A stretch of 64,000 nucleotides of DNA from positions 496,289 to 560,288 of the forward strand of contig NZ_LMRZ01000001.1 in NCBI RefSeq assembly GCF_001428305.1. Direction: 5' to 3'. The DNA is from Janibacter sp. Soil728. Lineage in GTDB: Bacteria > Actinomycetota > Actinomycetes > Actinomycetales > Dermatophilaceae. A model generated the notes under the pieces. The model ran no database searches. It saw nothing but the letters and a program-made list of their open reading frames with translations, and was not told the DNA's origin. The position numbers were made by a program, and so were the translations under genes. Positions 17,377-25,091 of the stretch are shown here, in pieces. The stretch's first letter is position 1. Each line of letters begins with the position of its first letter.

Positions 17377-18017
17377 TGCGCCGCCGCCTCGGTGGGCTGC
17401 TGCTCCTGCTCGCGATCGCCTACCTGCTCGGTGAGGCGTGGGCGGTCGGCGGCTGGCAGGGACGTCCGTACAGCTGGACCCAGGACGCGATCAGCTCGCT
17501 CGGCGTGCCCGAGACCATGTGGACCGATGTCGGCCACGCGGAGTCGACCCGGCACGTGGCGATGAACGCGACCTTCATCGCCTCAGGGGCGCGGGTGCTG
17601 CTCGCGACGCTGGTGCTCGCTCCCTTCGTCCCGCGGGTCCGGTGGCTGGTGCTGCCGCTCGCCGTCGTGCACGCGCTGGGGACGATCATCGTCGGGCTCT
17701 ACCCGACCGGCCTGACCGCGGAGCGGGCCAACATGCACGGGCTCGGGGCCGTCATGGCGATCGTCGGCGGGGCGGTGCTGCTCGCGGCGATCACCGCCGC
17801 GGTGGCCGGGCGCCACCGGATGCTCGCCGTGTGGACGGGGGTGTGCGCGCTGGTCTCCCTGCTCGGCTGCGTGCTGGCGCTGACGGGTGTCGGCGGCTTC
17901 GGTCTCGTGGAACGCCTCGCTGTCGATGCCGTGATCGTCTGGCAGATCGGCACCGGCGCCGCCCTCCTGCTCTCGCCGGCGGCGCGTTCGCAACGCCCAG
18001 ATCCTGCATTGCCCTAG
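17376..18017 (+). CDS. DUF998 family membrane protein
   Basis: A 213-residue integral membrane protein with about six helices and the DUF998 features: an N-terminal helix, SWTQDAISSLG (the conserved D-x-x-S-LG turn) near residue 35, HVAMNATFIASG in the second helix and IVGLYPTG between helices three and four. DUF998 proteins have no firmly assigned function. The ATG at 17376 shares a base with the preceding stop (TGATG); a GTG at 17373 is possible. Its TAG stop at 18015-18017 lies in the centre of a perfect palindrome that also provides the stop of the convergent lysR-type gene. Confidence 0.85.
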   Translation: MRRRLGGLLLLLAIAYLLGEAWAVGGWQGRPYSWTQDAISSLGVPETMWTDVGHAESTRHVAMNATFIASGARVLLATLVLAPFVPRVRWLVLPLAVVHALGTIIVGLYPTGLTAERANMHGLGAVMAIVGGAVLLAAITAAVAGRHRMLAVWTGVCALVSLLGCVLALTGVGGFGLVERLAVDAVIVWQIGTGAALLLSPAARSQRPDPALP

Positions 18018-18025
18018 GGCAATGC
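18006..18025. repeat. Family B palindromic repeat holding the stop codons of two convergent genes
   Basis: The perfect 20-base palindrome GCATTGCCCTAGGGCAATGC. Its CTAG centre is read as TAG on both strands: 18015-18017 ends the DUF998 gene and 18014-18016 ends the LysR gene. It belongs to a family with further copies at 20286, 20318, 20349, 39836, 39866, 43673 and 43728. Confidence 0.92.
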
Positions 18026-18946
18026 GCGTTCAGGTGCGCCCGGAGCCAGTCCTTGCTCCCCGGCGGCGGTGCGCACCGCCTCGACGAAGAGGTCGATGGA
18101 GGGACGAGGCGTCGAGGTCGCCCGGTGGGCGACCGACAGGGTGCGCAGGATCGGCTCCTCGAGGGGGACCACGTCGACGCCGGGCGGCAGCAGGGTCAGG
18201 CCCAGGTCGGTGACGAGGCTGACGCCGAGACCGCTGGCGATCATCGCCAGCGCGGTGAACTGCTCCTCCACGGTGTGGGCGATCCGCGGCTCGAAGCCCC
18301 GCGCGTGGCACTCGGCGCGCACCGCCCGACCGAAGTGCGACCGCGCCCCCGCGAGGATCCAGGGGAACTCGGCCAGCGCACTCAACGACACCGTGTCGTC
18401 CGGGATGGCGCCCTCGGGAACCGCGGCGTGCAGCCTCTCCACCGCGACCACCGAGCGGTGCAGTGTCGGCTCCCAGTCGGTGGTGCGACTCGAGTAGTCG
18501 ATGACGAAGGAGACGTCCATGCGCCCGTCGCGCACGGCGCTCGCGGTCTCCTCCGGGAGCAGCTCGGTGGTGCTCACCTCGATGCCGGGGTGGTCGACGG
18601 CGAGCACCGACAGAGCCCGGGGGATCAGGCCCGACGCGACGGAGGCCCACACCCCCACGCTCAGCCTAGCGGTGATGCCCGACTGGGCCTGCTCGATGGC
18701 CGCCGTGGCCCGCTCGACCGACGCGAGGATCTCCTCGGCGTGCTCGGACAGCAGCAGCCCCAGGGCGGTGAGCTGCACCCGCCGGCCCGTCTTCTCGATG
18801 AGCTGCACGCCCACCTCGCGCTCGAGCTGGGCGAGCTGCTGGGAGACGCCGGACGGGCTGTAGTGCAGGGCCTGCGCGGCAGCGGTGACCGTGCCGCGGC
18901 GGTGCAGCTCGCGCAGCATCTGCAGTCGTCGCAGAGACAGCTCCAT
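18014..18946 (-). CDS. LysR family transcriptional regulator
   Basis: The 310-residue protein has the LysR N-terminal winged HTH (LRRLQMLRELHRRGTVTAAAQALHYSPSGVSQQLAQLEREVG, residues 5-47) and a type II periplasmic-binding effector domain with LSVGVWASVASGLIPRAL and FTALAMIASGLGVSLVTDLG. It is divergent from the amino-acid dehydrogenase gene at 19078, and a LysR-type inverted repeat lies between them, so it most likely controls that gene and itself in response to an amino or keto acid; this is inference from position. The stop codon falls in a family B palindrome shared with the convergent gene. Confidence 0.92.
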   Translation of the reverse strand: MELSLRRLQMLRELHRRGTVTAAAQALHYSPSGVSQQLAQLEREVGVQLIEKTGRRVQLTALGLLLSEHAEEILASVERATAAIEQAQSGITARLSVGVWASVASGLIPRALSVLAVDHPGIEVSTTELLPEETASAVRDGRMDVSFVIDYSSRTTDWEPTLHRSVVAVERLHAAVPEGAIPDDTVSLSALAEFPWILAGARSHFGRAVRAECHARGFEPRIAHTVEEQFTALAMIASGLGVSLVTDLGLTLLPPGVDVVPLEEPILRTLSVAHRATSTPRPSIDLFVEAVRTAAGEQGLAPGAPERALP

Positions 18947-18968
18947 GGCGCCACCCTAGGCCCGAGCC

Positions 18969-18991
18969 ATCGTGCAGCGGAGGTGCACGAT
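18969..18991. promoter_or_regulatory. LysR-type operator in the divergent promoter region
   Basis: ATCGTGCA and TGCACGAT form a perfect 8-base inverted repeat separated by seven bases, the geometry of a LysR recognition site. It lies 22 bases from the lysR start and about 86 bases from the dehydrogenase start. Confidence 0.65.
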
Positions 18992-19077
18992 CGAGCCCAT
19001 CTTCTGTAACTGGACGTGAGCGGTGTCACAGCCCGACGCTGGAGTCATCGGTCCCCACGGAGAGAGGTGGTTCAGCC

Positions 19078-20280
19078 ATGACCCTCACGCACCCCACCAA
19101 CGCTGCACAGGATTTCGTCGACCGCGCCCCGGCGCACGAGGAGCACTGGGTTGACCCCGTAACCGGAGCCCACGGCTACCTGGTCGTGCACACCCTCGTC
19201 TGCGACATCGCGACCGGCGGCACCCGCATGCGCGCCGGGTGCACCCGTGACGAGGTGGCCGACCTGGCCCGCGGCATGGCGACCAAGACCGCGGCCTTCG
19301 GTCTGCCCGTCGGCGGGGCCAAGGGTGGCATCGACTTCGACCCCAAGGACCCGCGCGCGTTCGGGGTGCTCACCCGGTTCTTCGAGCGGATGCGTCCGTG
19401 GCTCGACGGGCACTGGGTGACGGCCGAGGACCTGGGCGTGACCCAGCAGCTCATCGACGGAGCCTTCGAGGAGATCGGCCTGTCCCAGTCCTTCCACGCC
19501 GCGATCACCCGCTCGCCCGACCCCGCCGCGACGCTCGAGCGTGTCCACGCCGGGCTCGGCGTCATGACCGACGGGTTGCCACTCGGCGACATCATCGGCG
19601 GCTACGGGGTGGCGCAGGCCTGCCTCGGCGTGGCCGAGGGCTTCGGCTGGTCGGTCGAGGAGACCGAGGTGACGATCCAGGGCATCGGGACGATGGGCGG
19701 TGGCGCTGCCTGGTACCTCCAGGAAGCCGGCGCCAAGGTCACGGCCGTCGCGGACGCCCGCGGGACGCTCTTCGACCCCGCCGGTCTCGACGTCCACGCG
19801 CTCCTCGAGCTGCGCGATGGCTACGGCGAGATCGACCGCTCGCAGGTCCCGGCACGCGTGCAGCAGCTCGACCGCGACGCGATCCTCGGCATCACGGCCG
19901 ACATCTTCGTTCCGGCGGCGGTCTCGTACGCGATCCGTGAGGACAATGTCGAAGGGGTGGCAGCTCGCGTCGTCGTCGAGGCGGCGAACGCCGCGTCCAC
20001 GTGGGCCGCGGAGGACACGCTCGTGGCCAAGGGGATCCCCGTGGTCCCGGACTTCATCGCCAACACCGGTGCGGCAGCGTGGGCCTGGTGGCTGCTGCAG
20101 GGGCAGGTGGGGACCGACCCCGAGGACTCCTTCCGCCGGCTGTCGACCGAGATGCGATCCAAGGTCGCGGTGCTCGCCGAGCACTGGCTCGCCGAGCGGA
20201 TCCCCATGCGGCAGACCGCCTTCAACCTCGCCTCGACCAACCTGCGACTGCTCGACGGCGCGCAGATCGTCATCCCCTGA
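19078..20280 (+). CDS. Glu/Leu/Phe/Val dehydrogenase family protein
   Basis: The 400-residue NAD(P)-dependent amino-acid dehydrogenase oxidatively deaminates an amino acid to a 2-oxo acid. The N-terminal catalytic domain has the substrate-binding GGTRMR and the catalytic-Lys motif GLPVGGAKGGID near residues 77-88, then TAEDLGVT. The C-terminal Rossmann domain has GIGTMGGG near 202 and VVEAANAAST. The features are closer to leucine/valine-type enzymes of actinobacteria than to glutamate dehydrogenases, but the substrate is not certain. The ATG is preceded by a purine-rich GAGAGAGGTGG. It is divergent from a LysR regulator and followed by three family B palindromes before the convergent gntR. 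Confidence 0.88.
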   Translation: MTLTHPTNAAQDFVDRAPAHEEHWVDPVTGAHGYLVVHTLVCDIATGGTRMRAGCTRDEVADLARGMATKTAAFGLPVGGAKGGIDFDPKDPRAFGVLTRFFERMRPWLDGHWVTAEDLGVTQQLIDGAFEEIGLSQSFHAAITRSPDPAATLERVHAGLGVMTDGLPLGDIIGGYGVAQACLGVAEGFGWSVEETEVTIQGIGTMGGGAAWYLQEAGAKVTAVADARGTLFDPAGLDVHALLELRDGYGEIDRSQVPARVQQLDRDAILGITADIFVPAAVSYAIREDNVEGVAARVVVEAANAASTWAAEDTLVAKGIPVVPDFIANTGAAAWAWWLLQGQVGTDPEDSFRRLSTEMRSKVAVLAEHWLAERIPMRQTAFNLASTNLRLLDGAQIVIP

Positions 20281-20285
20281 GTCGA

Positions 20286-20368
20286 GCATTCCCCTATGGC
20301 AATGCAGGTGGAACCCTGCATTGCCATAGGGGAATGCGCGAAGACTCTGCATTGCCATAGGGGAATGC
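20286..20368. repeat. Cluster of three family B palindromic repeats
   Basis: Copies at 20286-20305 (GCATTCCCCTATGGCAATGC), 20318-20337 and 20349-20368 (both GCATTGCCATAGGGGAATGC). The first is in the opposite orientation to the other two, so pairs can form longer hairpins. They fill the 100 bases between two convergent genes and probably act as a bidirectional terminator. Confidence 0.9.
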
Positions 20369-20380
20369 ACGGTCGGGTGG

Positions 20381-21097
20381 TCAGGCGGAGGGCTTGATCC
20401 GCTTGCCGTCGCGTTCGCCTTCAACCGCGCCGTCGACCCGCTTGGCCACCAGCCGCTCGACGGCGTCGTCGAGGTGGGCCTGCAGGGCCGCCTTGGCCTT
20501 GGCGGGGGTGGCCTCGAGGATCGTGCGCCGCAGGGCCTCGTGCTCGTCGACCTGGGCCTCGAGGTCGGTATAGGTCGTGCGCAGCTCGCCCAGGCACATC
20601 CGGGTCTCGACGAGCAGGGTGCGCATCGCCCGGATGAGTCGCGGGCTGCCCGAGGCCTCGACGAGCACCTCGTGGAAGTGCTGGTCCGCGTCGGAGACGG
20701 CGGGACCGTCCCCCTTCGCCGCTGCCCGTCGCATCCGGCGCACCACCTCGTCGAGCTCGTCGGTCGTCGCCTCGCGATGCCCCTCGTCGAGGACGACCTC
20801 AAGGGCGCCGCGCTCGATGATCGAGCGGGTGCGGTAGACATCGCGCACGTCCTCCAGGGTCAGCTCGCTGACGAAGACCCCACGGTTGGTGATGGCGTGC
20901 AGGATGCCCTCGGAGACCAGGCGCTGCATGGCCTCGCGCAGCGGACCCCGCGAGACCTCGAAGTGCGCGGCCAGGTCGGCCTCGCCGAGCTGCTCGCCCG
21001 GCTCGAGGCGACCGGTCATGACGGCGCTGCGCAGCTCGTCGGCGATGTGCTCGACCGTCGAGCGGCGCGGGTGGGGGGTCAGGTCACTGACGGGCAT
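20381..21097 (-). CDS. GntR family regulator with FCD domain
   Basis: The 238-residue protein has a GntR winged HTH (VEHIADELRSAVMTGRLEPGEQLGEADLAAHFEVSRGPLREAMQRLVSEG, residues about 15-64) and a C-terminal FCD ligand domain with D-x-x-YRTRSIIE, DADQHFHEVLVEASG and DEHEALRRTILEATPAKAKAALQAHL, including metal-binding His residues. FCD regulators usually sense carboxylates and repress catabolic genes. It is the last gene of the maleate-isomerase-like operon and overlaps the preceding gene by 14 bases. FadR-type operators in the two divergent promoters at 22597 and 32935 are its likely targets. Confidence 0.9.
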   Translation of the reverse strand: MPVSDLTPHPRRSTVEHIADELRSAVMTGRLEPGEQLGEADLAAHFEVSRGPLREAMQRLVSEGILHAITNRGVFVSELTLEDVRDVYRTRSIIERGALEVVLDEGHREATTDELDEVVRRMRRAAAKGDGPAVSDADQHFHEVLVEASGSPRLIRAMRTLLVETRMCLGELRTTYTDLEAQVDEHEALRRTILEATPAKAKAALQAHLDDAVERLVAKRVDGAVEGERDGKRIKPSA

Positions 21098-21824
21098 GGT
21101 CCTGCCTTTGCGCGAAGAGGGATCCCAGCACGGACGACGCCGGCTGCGACCCGGCGAGCCGCAGCGCCTGCCAGATCGTCACCTGGTTGGCGGTGAGCAC
21201 CGGCTTGCCCAGACGTGCCTCCAGGTCGGGGATGACGCTGAGGGTACGCATGGCGGTGTCCGGGACGAGAAGCGTCTGCGCCTCGGGATGGTCGTGAGCC
21301 GCAGCCAGGTCGACGACCTGCCCTGGGGTGAGGGCGCCGACCTCGGCGGCGGTGTCGATGCCCGCGCTCGACATGGCGACCACCTCTACCCCGGCCGCGG
21401 CCAGGTATTCGACGAAGAGCCGCGCGACGTCTTCGGGATAGCTCGCCGCCACTGCCACGCGCGTCAGGCCGAGGTGGGCCAGCGCGTCGACGAAGGCGGC
21501 GCTCGTGCTCGACGCGGGCACGCCTGCAGCGGAGGCGAGCTGGTCGATCTGCTGCTGCGCGCCCACGGGACCGTAGACGAAGCTGCCCGATGTGCACGCC
21601 CATATGACCGACCGCGGTGCGTGCTCTGCGAGTGCCGCAGCCCCCTCGGCCAGCCGGTCGGGCCGACCGAGGTCGAGCAGCTCGGGCACCGCGTGCAGGT
21701 CCGTGCCGTAGACGTGCGTCACCGGTAGGTGCACGCCGAGCAGGTCTGCGGCCCAGTGGTACTCGTCCTCGGCGGCGTGGTCCGGATAGATGATCCCGGC
21801 GGTGACTCCCTTCGCCCCGCTCAT
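21084..21824 (-). CDS. Maleate isomerase/Asp-Glu racemase-like protein lacking the second Cys
   Basis: The 246 residues match the maleate cis-trans isomerase, arylmalonate decarboxylase and EutA family: TAGIIYPDHAAEDEY at the N-terminus, the first catalytic Cys in WACTSGSF (Cys77) and PVLTANQVTIWQALRLAG near the end. Family members isomerise or racemise carboxylic acids with two opposed Cys. Here the second motif reads VPDTAMRT with Asp190 in place of the usual Cys, so the chemistry must differ from that of its neighbour, or the protein is a non-catalytic partner. It starts within the stop of the upstream paralogue (ATGA) and is cotranscribed with it and gntR. Confidence 0.8.
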   Translation of the reverse strand: MSGAKGVTAGIIYPDHAAEDEYHWAADLLGVHLPVTHVYGTDLHAVPELLDLGRPDRLAEGAAALAEHAPRSVIWACTSGSFVYGPVGAQQQIDQLASAAGVPASSTSAAFVDALAHLGLTRVAVAASYPEDVARLFVEYLAAAGVEVVAMSSAGIDTAAEVGALTPGQVVDLAAAHDHPEAQTLLVPDTAMRTLSVIPDLEARLGKPVLTANQVTIWQALRLAGSQPASSVLGSLFAQRQDHARQ

Positions 21825-22567
21825 CGCCCGACCACCTCTCCCGGCCAGCTGCCCGGTCCCATCATCGGCAGTCCCATGCGTGCCAGGCAGGCCCAGACGG
21901 TGAGCTGGTTGGCGGTGAGCACCGGCTTGCCGAGGTCACGCTCGAGCGGGTCGATGATGTCGTAGGTCGGCAGGTTGGTGCAGGAGACGAAGAGCGCCTC
22001 GCTCGCGGGATCGTCTGCGGCGCAGACGAGCTCGGCCACGGTGCGGTAGTTGACCCGCCAGATGCCGCCGCCGAGACCGAGGTGCTGCGCGGTGACGACC
22101 TCGACGCCGAGCTCGCCGAGGAACTCCACGAGCCGGTCCGTGAGCGGCTGGTCGTAGGGGGTGATGACCGAGATGCGCCGCAGGCCGAGCGAGGTGACGG
22201 CCTCGGCCAGTGCACCCGAGGACGTGACCGCATCCGGTGCGCCGGCCGCCCGCATCGCATCGCCGAGCGCGACCTCGCCGTCTCGTCCGTGGATGAAGCT
22301 GCCCGAGCTGCACAGGTAGGCCACGACCTCGGGGTCGACCGCGAGGAGCTCACGGGTGGCGGCCTGCAGCGCACCGACGTCCGAGACCCGCTCCGCCATC
22401 TCGAGGCTGACCGGCACCGGCTCGAAGGGGGTGCGCGCCAGGTGGAAGGTGACCTCCAGCGGCGCCCATCGCCACAGCTCTCGCTCCAGCGCCAGGTCGA
22501 AGGGGGCGATGACCCCGATGCCGCGTTGGGCCAGAGGTCCGTCGAACTCGACGCCGGTGAGCTCCAC
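21821..22567 (-). CDS. Maleate isomerase/Asp-Glu racemase family protein
   Basis: A 248-residue paralogue of the next gene in the operon, with both catalytic Cys present: YLCSSGSF (Cys86) and VSCTNLPTYD (Cys196), matching two-Cys maleate isomerases. The C-terminal block GKPVLTANQLTVWACLARMG is also typical. It could isomerise maleate or a related unsaturated acid, or racemise an amino or hydantoin acid; nearby amidase and hydroxyacid dehydrogenase genes suggest degradation of an amide-containing compound. The GTG at 22567, preceded by an AAGGGTGG sequence, is chosen; an upstream ATG would put the coding region through the operator. First gene of the operon. Confidence 0.82.
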   Translation of the reverse strand: MELTGVEFDGPLAQRGIGVIAPFDLALERELWRWAPLEVTFHLARTPFEPVPVSLEMAERVSDVGALQAATRELLAVDPEVVAYLCSSGSFIHGRDGEVALGDAMRAAGAPDAVTSSGALAEAVTSLGLRRISVITPYDQPLTDRLVEFLGELGVEVVTAQHLGLGGGIWRVNYRTVAELVCAADDPASEALFVSCTNLPTYDIIDPLERDLGKPVLTANQLTVWACLARMGLPMMGPGSWPGEVVGR

Positions 22568-22596
22568 GTGAGAACCACCCTTCGCCTCGGATTGCC

Positions 22597-22612
22597 AGAT
22601 TGTTGACAATCT
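22597..22612. promoter_or_regulatory. GntR/FadR-type operator upstream of the hydroxyacid dehydrogenase
   Basis: AGATTGT and ACAATCT form a perfect 7-base inverted repeat around TG, the layout of FadR-subfamily GntR operators. It lies between divergent genes at 22567 and 22638, and its 13-base core recurs at 32934-32946. A partial second site, TTGTCAAC, lies at 22630. Confidence 0.7.
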
Positions 22613-22631
22613 AGGAACCCGCTTCTACGTT
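22603..22631 (+). promoter_or_regulatory. Promoter for the hydroxyacid dehydrogenase-amidase operon, probably leaderless
   Basis: A consensus -35 TTGACA at 22603-22608 overlaps the operator; after a 17-base spacer, TACGTT at 22626-22631 is a plausible -10. This would place the transcription start at or next to the ATG at 22638, giving a leaderless mRNA that is directly repressible at the operator. No Shine-Dalgarno sequence precedes the ATG. Confidence 0.5.
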
Positions 22632-22637
22632 GTCAAC

Positions 22638-23627
22638 ATGCCCAGGCAGTCCGTGGTCGTGGTGCTCCACGACGGAGATCTTCCGAGCGAGCAGGCGATG
22701 GCGCCGGTCCTCGAGCGGGCGCACGAGGTGCGCTTCGCGACGGCAGCAGAGCTGCCTGAGGCGATCGTCGGCGCCGATGTGCTCTTCGCCTACGACTTCT
22801 TCTCCACCGCGATCCCCGACGCGTGGTCTGCGGCCGACTCCCTCGAGTGGCTCCACGTGGCCTCCACGGGTGTCGACGCGATCCTCTCCCCGCAGCTGCG
22901 CGAGAGCGATGTCGTCCTCACCAACTCGCGCGGGGTCTTCGACGAGGCGATCGCTGAGTACGTCCTGGGGCAGGTCGTGAGCATCGCCAAGGGTCTGCCG
23001 CGCTCGTGGGAGCTGCAGCAGGCCCACCGCTGGGTGCACCGCGAGTCCGAGCGGGTCGCCGGCTCCCGCGTGCTCGTCGTCGGCACCGGACAGATCGGGC
23101 GCGCGATCGCCCGACTCCTGCGCGCCGTCGGCATGGAGGTCTCCGCCTCCGGCCGCCGCGCCCGCACCGGCGACCCGGACTTCGGGACGGTGACCGCGCA
23201 GGAGGACCTCCACCACGCACTCGCCGGAGCCGACTGGGTCGTCTGCATCGCCCCGCTGACGGACGCCACACGCGGGATGTTCGACGCCGCAGCATTCCGC
23301 GCGATGCCCGACCACGCCCGCTTCATCAACGTCGGCCGGGGCGAGTCGGTCGTCACCGACGACCTGGTGACGGCGCTGCAGGAGGGCGCGATCGCCGGCG
23401 CTGCCCTCGACGTGCTCGACACCGAGCCGCTGCCGGCCGACCACCCCCTGTGGGACCTGCCCGATGTCGTCATCACCCCGCACAGCTCGGGGGACTTCGT
23501 GGGGTGGCGCGATGAGCTCGTCCGGCTCTTCGCCGACAACTTCACCCGGTGGGTCGACGAGGAGCCGCTGCGGCACGTCGTCGACACCTCACTGGGATAT
23601 GTACCGACCGACGGGAGCCCTGCATGA
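22638..23627 (+). CDS. D-2-hydroxyacid dehydrogenase
   Basis: The 329-residue NAD-dependent enzyme reduces 2-oxo acids to D-2-hydroxy acids, or the reverse. It has the cofactor loop VVGTGQIGRAIARLL near residues 153-167, the substrate Arg in INVGRGESVV, the Glu in LDVLDTEPLP and the catalytic His in ITPHSSGD near 282. Its N-terminal catalytic lobe is shorter in similarity than in phosphoglycerate dehydrogenases, so the substrate is unknown. It overlaps the amidase start by four bases (ATGA), forming a two-gene operon divergent from the isomerase-like genes and probably controlled by the linked GntR regulator. Confidence 0.9.
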   Translation: MPRQSVVVVLHDGDLPSEQAMAPVLERAHEVRFATAAELPEAIVGADVLFAYDFFSTAIPDAWSAADSLEWLHVASTGVDAILSPQLRESDVVLTNSRGVFDEAIAEYVLGQVVSIAKGLPRSWELQQAHRWVHRESERVAGSRVLVVGTGQIGRAIARLLRAVGMEVSASGRRARTGDPDFGTVTAQEDLHHALAGADWVVCIAPLTDATRGMFDAAAFRAMPDHARFINVGRGESVVTDDLVTALQEGAIAGAALDVLDTEPLPADHPLWDLPDVVITPHSSGDFVGWRDELVRLFADNFTRWVDEEPLRHVVDTSLGYVPTDGSPA

Positions 23628-24994
23628 ACCCCACCGAGATGACCGCTGTCGAGCTCGTCGCCGCCTACGGGTCCGGCGAGCTCTCCCCGGTGGAGGCGAC
23701 CGATGCGGTCGTCGATCGCATCGAGGCGGCCGACGGTGACCTCAACGCCTTCTGCCTCGTCGACCGTGAGTCGGCGCTCGTGCAGGCGCGGGCCTCGCAG
23801 GAGCGGTGGCGTGCGGGTCACCCGCAGGGTCTGCTCGACGGAGTGCCCATCTCGATCAAGGACATCTTCCTCACCAAGGGCTGGCCCACCCTTCGCGGCT
23901 CCAAGGCGATCGACCCCGACCAGGCGTGGGATGTCGACTCGCCCGTCGCAGCCCGGCTGCGCGCCGACGGCATGGTCTTCGTCGGCAAGACGACGACACC
24001 CGAGCTGGCGTGGAAGGGCGTCACCGACTCGCCGCTGACCGGGATCACCCGCAACCCCGCTGACCCCTCGACGACTGCAGGAGGGTCGTCGGGGGGCGCA
24101 GCGGCTGCGGTCGCTGCGGGCATGGCGCCGGTCGCGGTGGGCACCGATGGCGGTGGCAGCGTGCGCATCCCTGCGTCCTTCTGCGGGGTCGTCGGCTTCA
24201 AGCCGACGCATGGCCGCATCTCGATGTTCCCCGCGAGCCCCTTCGGCCCGCTGGCGCACGCCGGGCCCGTGACCCGCACCGTCGAGGACACGGCGCTGCT
24301 CATGGACATCCTCTCGATGCCAGACCCGCGCGACCCGACCTCGCTCGCCCCGCCGACGCGCACCTTCCGCGGTGAGCTGGCCCGCGACCTCACCGGTCTG
24401 CACGTCGCGTACTCGCGCGACCTGGCCTTCGTCGATCTCGACGACGAGGTGGGCCGGGTCGTCGACACGGCCGTCGCGCGCATCGCTGCCGCCGGCCTGG
24501 CCGTCGATGCGGCCGACCCCGGCTTCGAGAACCCGCTCGCGGCCTTCGAGCTGCTGTGGGCGACCGGCGCCGCGACGCTGCTGCGGGGGATGCCCGGCGC
24601 TCGCGAGAGCATCGACCCGGGTCTGGGGCGGGTCTGGGACGAAGGGGAGAGCAGCTCCGGTGTCGACTACCTCCAGGCCCGGGGCGTGGCGGCCCAGCTC
24701 GGCATCACGATGGGCGCCTTCCACGAGCAGCACAACCTGCTGCTCACCCCGACCATGCCGATCGCGGCCTTCGAGGCCGGGCACGACGTGCCCCCCGGCA
24801 GCGGGATGCGCGGCTGGCCCGACTGGACCCCTTACACCTATCCCTTCAACATGACCCAGCAGCCGGCGATCAGCATCCCCTGCGGGACCACGGCCGCCGG
24901 CCTGCCCGTCGGCCTGCAGATCGTCGGGCCGCGGCACTCCGACGACCTCGTCCTCGCCGCTGCCCGGTGGATCGAGGGCGTGCTGGCGGGCTGA
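23624..24994 (+). CDS. Amidase signature family amidohydrolase
   Basis: This 456-residue enzyme hydrolyses an amide to a carboxylate and ammonia. The Ser-cisSer-Lys triad is intact: Lys79 in GVPISIKDIF, Ser155 in TTAGGSSGGAAAA and the nucleophile Ser179 in TDGGGSVRIPAS. No GatB-like partner and no GatA-specific tail are visible, so a catabolic amidase rather than a tRNA amidotransferase is likely. Cotranscription with the hydroxyacid dehydrogenase and divergence from maleate-isomerase-like genes suggest that the pathway releases ammonia from a small amide; maleamate would fit an isomerase step but is unproven. A hairpin (25021-25070) follows. Confidence 0.9.
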   Translation: MNPTEMTAVELVAAYGSGELSPVEATDAVVDRIEAADGDLNAFCLVDRESALVQARASQERWRAGHPQGLLDGVPISIKDIFLTKGWPTLRGSKAIDPDQAWDVDSPVAARLRADGMVFVGKTTTPELAWKGVTDSPLTGITRNPADPSTTAGGSSGGAAAAVAAGMAPVAVGTDGGGSVRIPASFCGVVGFKPTHGRISMFPASPFGPLAHAGPVTRTVEDTALLMDILSMPDPRDPTSLAPPTRTFRGELARDLTGLHVAYSRDLAFVDLDDEVGRVVDTAVARIAAAGLAVDAADPGFENPLAAFELLWATGAATLLRGMPGARESIDPGLGRVWDEGESSSGVDYLQARGVAAQLGITMGAFHEQHNLLLTPTMPIAAFEAGHDVPPGSGMRGWPDWTPYTYPFNMTQQPAISIPCGTTAAGLPVGLQIVGPRHSDDLVLAAARWIEGVLAG

Positions 24995-25020
24995 GGCTCC
25001 CCCTCGCCCAGACCGTCGCC

Positions 25021-25070
25021 GGGTGGAGGTGTGAGCGCGGATGATTCGTCCGCGCGTCGACCTCCAACCC
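25021..25070. terminator. Family C hairpin between convergent amidase and LuxR genes
   Basis: The outer arms GGGTGGAGGT and ACCTCCAACCC pair with one bulge, and the inner arms GCGCGGA and TCCGCGC pair around TGATTCG. It is placed between two convergent genes and probably ends transcription from both sides. It shares its GGAGGT/ACCTCCAA arms and GAT-TC loop region with the hairpin at 31607. Confidence 0.65.
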
Positions 25071-25091
25071 AGGAGGACGAAGGGGGTGGGC

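Noticed and set aside
19072-20841. A 589-codon minus-strand open frame opposite the amino-acid dehydrogenase
   Set aside because: It covers parts of two real genes in wrong frames and runs through the family B repeats.
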